64,000 bases of DNA from Lentilitoribacter sp. Alg239-R112 (GTDB lineage Bacteria; Pseudomonadota; Alphaproteobacteria; Rhizobiales; Rhizobiaceae), in NCBI RefSeq assembly GCF_900537175.1, contig NZ_LS999833.1, positions 248,001 to 312,000 on the forward strand, written 5' to 3'. The first letter of the stretch is position 1; the number at the start of each line of letters is the position of its first letter. Under the pieces are notes generated by a model. It saw only the letters and a list, made by a program, of their open reading frames with translations. It was not told the DNA's origin and searched no databases. The position numbers were made by a program, and so were the translations under genes. Below, piece by piece: positions 57,552 through 64,000 of this stretch.

Positions 57552-58796
57552 ATGACCAATAAATCTACCCCTATTCTGGGTATAGATTTTGGCACGTCCA
57601 ATTCTGCCGTTGGATATGTCAAATCTGGCTCGCCGTACCTCATCAATATCGAGGGAGATGAGACCACGCTTCCAACTGCAATTTTCTTTGATGTTCGCGC
57701 GCAAGAATGGCGCATTGGCCGAGCGGCTAATCAATCGCTTATCAGAGGTGATGAAGGGCGATATATGCGTGCGCTCAAGAGCATTCTGGGAACGTCTTTG
57801 CTGCATGAACGTCGCTGGCTTGGCGGCAAACTCGTGACTTATGCGGACATCATCTCCAACTTTTTGCAACAAATCAAAACACGGGCTGAAACTCAAGCAG
57901 AACAGCGCTTCGACCATGCGTTATCGGGCCGTCCTGTTTTCTTTCATTCTGCAAGCGAGACAAAAAATGCCAAAGCACTGAAAGACCTTACCCAGTGCTA
58001 TATCAACGCCGGATTTAAAAGCGTCGAGTTTATGTACGAGCCAGAGGCGGCTGCAATTGCTAATGGCGGCATCGACAAGAATGAACTCGCGCTGATTGTT
58101 GATATCGGGGGTGGTACGTCCGATTACTGCCTGTTTAAAAGCGCTGACATCGGCATCGATGTTTTGGCATGCAATGGTGTGCGTGTTGGTGGCACAAACT
58201 TTGACCGAAGCCTGTCCATCGACCATGTTATGCCTCTGCTAGGTCACAGGGAAATGATCCGGCGCGAATGGGGCAATGATACATTGCGCGCACCAAATCA
58301 CATTTTTCAAGACCTTGCCACATGGTCAAAAATTCCATCTCTTTATGCAGAAAAACCGCGTGAACTTGCAGCAGACCTTCATAAATTAGCGCTGAATAAA
58401 GAGCCGTTTACCAGGCTTATCACCGTGCTTGAAGAAGAGATCGGCCACGACATTGCATTTGCGGTGGAAGATGGCAAAATCGAAACCAACAACAATGGCC
58501 AAAGCGATATTGACCTTGCTTTCATCGAGGCGCAATTATCTGCACAACTAACTTCAGAAAAACTTGGCAAAAGCCTTGAAGAACATGCAAAAAACATCAG
58601 TGACGCGGCGCTTGAAACACTCCAACTTTCTGGTTATACCGCCGATCAGGTGGACAAGGTAATTTTCGTTGGTGGTTCCAGCCATATGAAAATCATTGAG
58701 CAGAACATCGCGCCGCATTTCAAGGGTGCAGACCTGTTGTACTCCAACGCATTCACCGCCATTATCGATGGTTTAGCGATCGCATCGGGGCGCTAG
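57552..58796 (+). CDS. Hsp70 family protein, YegD-like
   Basis: 414 residues covering an Hsp70 nucleotide-binding domain: phosphate-1 motif GIDFGTSNSAVGY, phosphate-2 VDIGGGTSDY, and the adenosine motif VIFVGGSSHMK. No substrate-binding or lid domain follows, so it is truncated compared with DnaK, as YegD proteins are. The ATPase may be coupled to an unknown partner. AAAGG precedes the start. It stands alone. Confidence 0.85.
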   Translation: MTNKSTPILGIDFGTSNSAVGYVKSGSPYLINIEGDETTLPTAIFFDVRAQEWRIGRAANQSLIRGDEGRYMRALKSILGTSLLHERRWLGGKLVTYADIISNFLQQIKTRAETQAEQRFDHALSGRPVFFHSASETKNAKALKDLTQCYINAGFKSVEFMYEPEAAAIANGGIDKNELALIVDIGGGTSDYCLFKSADIGIDVLACNGVRVGGTNFDRSLSIDHVMPLLGHREMIRREWGNDTLRAPNHIFQDLATWSKIPSLYAEKPRELAADLHKLALNKEPFTRLITVLEEEIGHDIAFAVEDGKIETNNNGQSDIDLAFIEAQLSAQLTSEKLGKSLEEHAKNISDAALETLQLSGYTADQVDKVIFVGGSSHMKIIEQNIAPHFKGADLLYSNAFTAIIDGLAIASGR

Positions 58797-58891
58797 ACAA
58801 GCATTATCCACGCTTCGCAAGTTTCGGGTGGCAGCCTGTGAAATTCACATGTTAGTTCGGCTCTCAAGACACTTTATTTTGGAGCTGGATC

Positions 58892-59356
58892 ATGGAATTT
58901 ATAATACGCGGATTGCCCGTTGAGAATTACAATCACATGTTTGGGATGACAGATGCCGAGCTGGCGACACATGGCGCAAAGCGATATGTCTGCAATGCCA
59001 AAGCAAGTTTTCCTGATCGAATTGAAATGCGTGATGCGGAGATTGGCGAAACTTTGCTGCTTATCAACCACACAAGCATGGATAAAAACACGCCTTACAA
59101 AGCCTCACATGCAATTTTTGTGCGTGAAGGCGCAACCAAAACCTATGAGGGCCGAAATAAAATTCCGCCCATGTTGTTTGATCGCATATTATCGCTTCGG
59201 GCATTTGACCAAGCGGGAATGATGCTCGATGCTAAAATCGCGACAGGAACTGAAATCAAAACATTTATTGCACAGGCCTGGAAAAATGAGAACATCGCTC
59301 ATATTGATGCCCACACAGCAACGCGAGGCTGCTTTATGGGGCGAATTGAACGCTGA
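58892..59356 (+). CDS. DUF1203 protein
   Basis: 154 residues. The N-terminal FIIRGLPVENYNHMFGMTDAELATHGAKRY and the C-terminal NIAHIDAHTATRGCFMGRIER are characteristic of DUF1203. GGAG precedes the start. The family is widespread and uncharacterised. Confidence 0.85.
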   Translation: MEFIIRGLPVENYNHMFGMTDAELATHGAKRYVCNAKASFPDRIEMRDAEIGETLLLINHTSMDKNTPYKASHAIFVREGATKTYEGRNKIPPMLFDRILSLRAFDQAGMMLDAKIATGTEIKTFIAQAWKNENIAHIDAHTATRGCFMGRIER

Positions 59357-59383
59357 TGATCGGCCGCTTTTGCATCAAAAATG

Positions 59384-59755
59384 TCAGGTATTCTGAGGCT
59401 CTAAAATCTCTATTCTATTGCCAAACGGGTCATCTATATAAAAACGGGAGTAGCCCGGAAGATCACTATCACTTTTTGTCGCGCAGCCCCCAGCCTCGCA
59501 TGATTTTTGAAAGGCATTAATATCCTTTACCAAAAGCGCAGGATGGGCCTTTCTCGCTGGTCGAAAATCCTTTTCCGTTCCAAGATGAAGTTTGAGCGAA
59601 CCTTTTTCAAACCACACACCACCACGACCTGCCAATGGAGCGGGTTTAGCTACCTCATTTAGCCCCAAAACATCACGATAAAATCCGCGTGCCTTGTCTT
59701 CCTCGCCCTCAGGCATTGCAAGTTGAACATGATCAAGTGCGTAAATTTCAGCCAA
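59384..59755 (-). CDS. VOC (glyoxalase) family protein
   Basis: 123 residues. A vicinal-oxygen-chelate fold is indicated by ALDHVQLAMPEGEEDKARGFYRDVLGLNEV, GGVWFEKGSLKLHLG, and the late YSRFYIDDPFGNRIEILEP. Metal-ligand positions (His8 region, Glu near the end) are present. The substrate is unknown. It follows a SnoaL-like gene on the same strand. Confidence 0.85.
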   Translation of the reverse strand: MAEIYALDHVQLAMPEGEEDKARGFYRDVLGLNEVAKPAPLAGRGGVWFEKGSLKLHLGTEKDFRPARKAHPALLVKDINAFQKSCEAGGCATKSDSDLPGYSRFYIDDPFGNRIEILEPQNT

Positions 59756-59838
59756 TTAGAACCTCCAGGATTGGGATAATCAAACCCTACTTAACGCAAT
59801 AATGCTATAATTGAAAACGGGCAAGCCAGTTGCAACAC

Positions 59839-60252
59839 TTACCCGCCAAGCAACAATTCAGGCTGGGAAAGAATGCCATTTTTAATGTGGTTTTTCATCT
59901 GCTCGCCATCAAAATATTGCTCTTCTTTGATTTTGCCACCCTGCCAATGTTGCCAACAAAGCCCGTCAATTTGGTGTTTATTGCCATCTTCGGTGACAAA
60001 GGATGATTGATTGCGAAATACGCATATCTGCTTGGCTGGCAACATTTTTACATCAGTAATTTTGCCCTCTATGGAAACAGCTGCGCGAATATATGGCTCC
60101 TGTTTTTTTCGGCCTTCCTCGGCAGAGCTGGCGAACACTTCACCGTTGGCATACATCACACCAGATATGTCGAAAAACTGATCAAAAGCCTCCAACGGTT
60201 TACCTTCATTTAACAGCGTTACTTGCTGCTTCACACTCTTTTCAAAATCCAC
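59839..60252 (-). CDS. SnoaL/NTF2-like protein
   Basis: 137 residues of NTF2-like fold (NEGKPLEAFDQFFDISGVMYANGEVFASSAEEGRKKQEPYI, then HQIDGLCWQHWQGGKIKEEQYFD). Such proteins act as binding proteins, isomerases or hydrolases. It is 83 bases upstream of the VOC gene. No active-site assignment is possible. Confidence 0.75.
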   Translation of the reverse strand: MDFEKSVKQQVTLLNEGKPLEAFDQFFDISGVMYANGEVFASSAEEGRKKQEPYIRAAVSIEGKITDVKMLPAKQICVFRNQSSFVTEDGNKHQIDGLCWQHWQGGKIKEEQYFDGEQMKNHIKNGILSQPELLLGG

Positions 60253-60325
60253 CGACTTTGCTCCTTTTCAATTAGTTTAGGTCAGAACATATCAGGAACA
60301 AAATATAAAGCCAGAGAAAATAGAA

Positions 60326-60907
60326 CTAACCATCAACTAAATCCTGCAAAATTTTGGCAACCAATGTTTCAACCGCTGATTTATCTGAGTTCTCAGTTGT
60401 TTTAACGCCAACAACGCGGGCGGTGAAATCAAAACCAGCCAGAAAGGAGCCAATGAGGGCCGCACGTTCGAATTTATTTTCGCCTTGAAGCCTTGCGGCA
60501 AGAGGTTTGGTGAATTGCTCATCGAGTGTTTTTTTCAAAACATGGACAGCATCTTTGCTGGATGCTGCTCTTATGAGCGCCAATGTCGGGTCATATTCAC
60601 CCTCAAGGTTTTTGTGCACAAAATGGCCTGCTACCCGTGCGCCAAAATCCTCCATCGGGCCTTCAATCAAAGGCGCTAAAGTCAATGTCGGGGGAATGGC
60701 TTGTGTAAACAACCCTTCCTTGGAGCCAAAATATCTACTGATCAGTGCAACATTAACCCCTGCCCGTTGCGCAATCTCGCGCGTGCCGGCGCTGTCATAT
60801 CCCTTGTTCATAAAAACCATGCGCGCGGCCTCCAGAATCGCTTCTTTGGTGGCTTGCGCATCGCGCTTTCGGGTGGGTATGGCGTTATCTGAGCTATTTT
60901 TGGGCAT
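60326..60907 (-). CDS. TetR-family regulator
   Basis: 193 residues. The N-terminal TetR HTH reads KEAILEAARMVFMNKGYDSAGTREIAQRAGVNVALISRYFGSKEGLF, with a variable helical ligand domain behind it. It diverges from the SDR gene at 61039 and probably represses it. The promoter in between carries a repeated CACTTG-type motif. Confidence 0.85.
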   Translation of the reverse strand: MPKNSSDNAIPTRKRDAQATKEAILEAARMVFMNKGYDSAGTREIAQRAGVNVALISRYFGSKEGLFTQAIPPTLTLAPLIEGPMEDFGARVAGHFVHKNLEGEYDPTLALIRAASSKDAVHVLKKTLDEQFTKPLAARLQGENKFERAALIGSFLAGFDFTARVVGVKTTENSDKSAVETLVAKILQDLVDG

Positions 60908-60923
60908 GAATATTTTTTGTAAT

Positions 60924-60973
60924 CACTTGTTGACTTACAGAATACACTACTTATATAAACACTTGATTACTTA
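60924..60973 (+). promoter_or_regulatory. SDR promoter with direct-repeat operators
   Basis: TTGACT (60930-60935) and TATATA (60952-60957) are 16 bp apart and read toward the SDR gene. A 14-bp direct repeat covers both ends of the promoter: CACTTGTTGACTTA (60924-60937) and CACTTGATTACTTA (60960-60973), differing at two positions. The divergent TetR protein probably binds here. Confidence 0.55.
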
Positions 60974-61038
60974 ATTGCAACCAACCGCGAGCCCCTAAAC
61001 TTCGAATGTAGGATGGCGCTCCTCTTGAGGATACGAAC

Positions 61039-62106
61039 ATGACAAACCCGATTTATGACACATCCAAGCCAGCCCTTGTGACAGGCGCAACGGGCTATAT
61101 CGCAGGTTGGCTGGTCAAAGGCCTGCTTGAGCAAGGCATCACAGTGCACGCGGCGGTGCGCGATCCATCAAATAAGGAAAAGCTTGCGCATCTAACTGCA
61201 CTTGTGAAAGATAATCCTGAGCAGCTCAAATTCTTTAAAGCGGACCTGCTTAATGATGGCGCTTATGATGAGGCTATGGCCGGATGCGGTGTCGTATTCC
61301 ACACAGCCTCGCCTTTTACCTCCTCATTTAAAGATGCTCAGAAAGAACTGGTTGATCCTGCCGTAAGCGGAACCCGCAATGTGCTGGAAACTGCGAACCG
61401 GACAGATAGCGTATCCCGCGTTGTTGTTACATCCTCATGCGCGGCCATTTATGGCGATGCGATTGATTGCCAATCCATGCCAAACGGTACATTGACCGAG
61501 GAAATTTGGAACACGACCTCGCGTCTTGATCATCAAGCTTATTCCTATTCCAAAACACAAGCTGAAAAAGCGGCATGGGACATTGCCAAGGCGCAGGACC
61601 GCTGGAAACTTGTGGTGATCAATCCTGCATTCGTTATGGGGCCTGGCGTTACGCTGCAACCCAATTCTGAATCTGTTGCGGTTATGAAACAACTTGGCGA
61701 TGGCACTATGAAAATGGGTGTGCCACATTTTGAAATTGGCATTGTCGATGTGCGCGATGTGGCAGCGGCTCATATGCGTGCCGGATATATTGCAGACGCG
61801 GAAGGCCGCCATATAACTTCGGCCAAAACCATGACATTGCTTGAGATGGGGCAAACACTTGAGAAAAAATTTGGCTCCAAGTGGCCCTTCCCGAAAAGCA
61901 CTGCACCAAAATGGCTACTCTGGCTCGTCGGCCCCATCGCGAACAAGATGTTCACCCGCGAAATGATATCCAAAAATGTGGGCCATGCGTGGAAAGCGGA
62001 CAATACCAAATCCAAAGAAAAACTCGATATAACTTACCGCAGCACCGAAACTGCTGTGATTGAAATGTTTGATCAAATGATTGATGCAGGCGTTTTTAAA
62101 AAGTAG
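61039..62106 (+). CDS. NAD-dependent epimerase/reductase (extended SDR)
   Basis: 355 residues. The N-terminal Rossmann motif is VTGATGYIAGWLVKGLLEQG (GxxGxxG), and the catalytic Tyr and Lys are in YSYSKTQAEK, with the upstream Ser in VVVTSSCAAIYG. This is the dihydroflavonol-reductase-like extended SDR subgroup. The substrate, an aldehyde or ketone, is unknown. The TetR gene diverges, so inducible expression is likely. Confidence 0.85.
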   Translation: MTNPIYDTSKPALVTGATGYIAGWLVKGLLEQGITVHAAVRDPSNKEKLAHLTALVKDNPEQLKFFKADLLNDGAYDEAMAGCGVVFHTASPFTSSFKDAQKELVDPAVSGTRNVLETANRTDSVSRVVVTSSCAAIYGDAIDCQSMPNGTLTEEIWNTTSRLDHQAYSYSKTQAEKAAWDIAKAQDRWKLVVINPAFVMGPGVTLQPNSESVAVMKQLGDGTMKMGVPHFEIGIVDVRDVAAAHMRAGYIADAEGRHITSAKTMTLLEMGQTLEKKFGSKWPFPKSTAPKWLLWLVGPIANKMFTREMISKNVGHAWKADNTKSKEKLDITYRSTETAVIEMFDQMIDAGVFKK

Positions 62107-62221
62107 GTTCGTTCTTGAATGACTTTAATAAAGATTGGCAATAATACACAATAAGTAGTATTGCCAATTTCGTTAGCCAGACGTATCTTTTCTTCAAATC
62201 AAAAACCTTCGAAAGTACCGT

Positions 62222-62452
62222 ATGTCTAAACCAAACTCTCGTTTTGAACCGATAGTCTTCGGCTTTTTACTGACATTTATGATGACTGCTTTTGTCTCAG
62301 CGATTTCTATTTTCAGAACCACAGGCTTTGTCGATAATTTTATCTCGCTTTGGCTCAATGCGTGGATGTTATCTTGGGCGGTGGCATTTCCGATTGTTTT
62401 ATTTGTTGCCCCGCTTACGCGCAAAATGGTTGCGCGTATTTTTAAAAACTAG
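62222..62452 (+). CDS. DUF2798 membrane protein
   Basis: 76 residues with two membrane helices (FEPIVFGFLLTFMMTAFVSAISIF; LNAWMLSWAVAFPIVLFVAPLTR). The pattern matches DUF2798. It is downstream of the SDR gene with a gap of about 115 bases. The function is unknown. Confidence 0.85.
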   Translation: MSKPNSRFEPIVFGFLLTFMMTAFVSAISIFRTTGFVDNFISLWLNAWMLSWAVAFPIVLFVAPLTRKMVARIFKN

Positions 62453-62470
62453 TTGCGGGTTTGATATGCA

Positions 62471-63013
62471 CTACGCCACGAGTGCTTTTAGGGATGAGCG
62501 CAATGTCTGGGCTAGTTCTGGATCGGCAAATGCACCCTTTTTGCTGTCAAACTTTTCGCTAAATGGGCCAACGGAAAAACTTGCTTTCAGATCTGATCCA
62601 AAAAATGGCGCAGAATCATTGGCAACGCGCAACACGTTTGCACCACCGCCGGGCCCAATCGAACCTGACATATGCATAACTTTTTTATCTTGAAAGACTT
62701 TCATCTGAATACGGGAGGCCCAATCAAAAATATTTTTATAAGCGACGGTGTAATTGCCGTTATATTCTGCGAATGAGATGATCACCGCATCAGCAACGCC
62801 AATTTTGTCGAAGAATTTATGAGCTAAATCCGGAACTCCGCCTTCTGTCTCACGCTCAGGAGAAAAGATCGGCATTTCATAGTCGTTCAGGTCAATAATT
62901 TCCACGTCAGCATCCTCAACAAGATCGGTTTTCAATACCTCAATTGCGTGAGTAACGAGTTGTTTATTAATTGAATTTTTGTGGTTCGTAGCTGCAAATG
63001 CGAGAATTTTCAT
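62471..63013 (-). CDS. NAD(P)H-dependent FMN reductase
   Basis: 180 residues of the flavodoxin-like FMN reductase family. The FMN phosphate loop lies near residues 8-16 (AATNHKNSINKQL), with YEMPIFSPERE, ISFAEYNGNYTVAYKNIFDW and KVMHMSGSIGPGGG following. It reduces FMN or quinones with NAD(P)H. It diverges from a LysR gene at 63148 that probably regulates it. Confidence 0.85.
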   Translation of the reverse strand: MKILAFAATNHKNSINKQLVTHAIEVLKTDLVEDADVEIIDLNDYEMPIFSPERETEGGVPDLAHKFFDKIGVADAVIISFAEYNGNYTVAYKNIFDWASRIQMKVFQDKKVMHMSGSIGPGGGANVLRVANDSAPFFGSDLKASFSVGPFSEKFDSKKGAFADPELAQTLRSSLKALVA

Positions 63014-63147
63014 GTCATCTACCCTTGATTTAGATTAGAACTTTCCCCATATATTTCATATTACATTTATTTATCATAGACACCAAAAAGCGCTAAACAT
63101 GCGCATTTTTGCAGCATATAAATTGAGGCGATTAAAGCGAGGCTCTT

Positions 63148-64000
63148 TTGGATAACTGGAATGAAATTCGTACGGCCGCACAGGTTGCCAAATTAGGCAC
63201 CATTAGTGCGGCATCAGAAGTGTTGGGTGTACACAGAGCTACCGTCACCCGCCATATTGATGCGTTGGAAAGCTCCTTGGGTGGCAAGCTTTTTCAGCGG
63301 CATACACGCGGGTTCACCCCCACAGAGCTGGGGCAAGAATTGCTCAGAATTGCAGAAGCAACAGATGAACAATTCTCACAGCTTCGACGCATATCCGACA
63401 AACATTCAACGGAACTTACAGGCGATCTGATCGTTACGTCAATTGAAGCGCTTGCACCTTATATCCTACCGCTTCTTGCAGAATTTCGAGAGCAACATCC
63501 GCAGGTAAAAACGAAATTTCTGCAAACTGGTGATGTGATGAAACTTGAATATGGTGAAGCACATATTGCGTTTCGTGCCGGTTCAGAACCGCAAAACCCG
63601 GACAATGTAGTGCAGCCATTTATCGACCTTGACGTCGCGCTTTACGCCGCCAAAAGCTATGTTGCAAAATATGGCAGACCTACTTCAATCGATGATTTCC
63701 CAAATCATCATTTTGTTGGCCCAATGGATGCAAATCCGCGGGCACCGTTTTACAAATGGCTAACGCAACATGTTGGGCCTGATAACATTGCTTTTGCCAG
63801 TAATCATGTCCCCATTAGCATTCAGGCAGTGCGCGGTGGCAACGGCATCGGTTTTCTTACGGTCCGTGAAGTTACACCTCATGATGATCTGGTCGAAATC
63901 ATGCCATCCAGACCTGAATGGGCAACAAAATCGTGGCTTGTTACACATGTAGACCTTCATCGTTCACCCAAGATACAAGCGTTCATGAATATCTTAAAAG
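63148..64000 (+). CDS. LysR-family regulator, partial at right edge
   Basis: From a TTG at 63148 (GAGG six to nine bases upstream) the frame stays open to the right edge, giving 284 codons without a stop. The LysR HTH reads NEIRTAAQVAKLGTISAASEVLGVHRATVTRHIDALE, and the substrate-binding domain follows. The last codons are cut off. It diverges from the FMN reductase gene, its likely target. The alternative start codon makes the exact N-terminus uncertain. Confidence 0.8.
   Translation, partial: MDNWNEIRTAAQVAKLGTISAASEVLGVHRATVTRHIDALESSLGGKLFQRHTRGFTPTELGQELLRIAEATDEQFSQLRRISDKHSTELTGDLIVTSIEALAPYILPLLAEFREQHPQVKTKFLQTGDVMKLEYGEAHIAFRAGSEPQNPDNVVQPFIDLDVALYAAKSYVAKYGRPTSIDDFPNHHFVGPMDANPRAPFYKWLTQHVGPDNIAFASNHVPISIQAVRGGNGIGFLTVREVTPHDDLVEIMPSRPEWATKSWLVTHVDLHRSPKIQAFMNILK

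Overview
The window looks like chromosome from an alphaproteobacterium, most likely a marine or soil member of the Hyphomicrobiales (Rhizobiales). Evidence: a DUF1127 protein, GcvA-type LysR regulators, a PhoX phosphatase, a rhizobial-type DUF1217 protein, a YjhX (UPF0386) protein, and many short divergent regulator/target pairs. No rRNA, tRNA, insertion sequence or CRISPR array was seen. By eye the base composition is moderate and fairly even.

Left edge (1-1440): the end of a prophage or phage-like element. A DUF1376 (YdaU-like) replication-type gene leaves the window on the minus strand. A CI/LexA-like S24 repressor diverges from it, with palindromic TATACGT operators between them. The same operator motif recurs inside a promoter at 16.5 kb, ahead of a small operon of unknown genes. 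Next (1.6-17.2 kb) come a TPR protein with near-identical 141-bp repeats, a YoaP-like acetyltransferase, a LuxR regulator, a lipoprotein, a LysR regulator with a dimethylglycine/sarcosine dehydrogenase-like flavoprotein, a leucine-rich-repeat protein downstream of an SMC/RecF-like ATPase, a histidine phosphatase, and PhoX behind a plausible Pho box.

Middle (17-36 kb): stress and redox functions in small regulated units. These are MerR/zinc-ribbon, OhrR-like MarR/hexameric tyrosine-coordinated haem protein, ArsR/AHSA1, Lrp/cupin, MerR/aldo-keto reductase, an exported MsrB, a GST/NTF2/tautomerase operon, and MarR/DOMON. Between 22 and 25.4 kb lies a family of small exported EF-hand proteins, two of them in a duplicated module. 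Their upstream regions carry tandem stem-loops in which the stems vary with compensating changes while the loop TTGTGG stays constant. I rate this the most unusual structure in the window.

Right part (36-64 kb): a dihaem cytochrome c, then a cluster that looks microaerobic or dormancy-related (UspA, DksA/TraR, NAD(P)H-hydrate repair, VIT1/CCC1, small membrane protein). Two FNR-like boxes of nearly the same sequence sit in its divergent intergenic regions. After that come a GcvA-like LysR, DUF1127, a COG4315 protein, YjhX, aquaporin, a BaeSR-like two-component system with an 11-bp-period direct repeat upstream and a divergent YHYH-domain protein, a six-repeat DUF1217 protein, RNase T2, an exported MsrA, a second ArsR/AHSA1 set, a MarR-GNAT fusion, a YegD-type Hsp70, and TetR/SDR. 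The window ends inside a LysR gene that diverges from an FMN reductase.

Starts were chosen from ribosome binding sites and family N-termini. All functional names come from motif recognition, not database searches.
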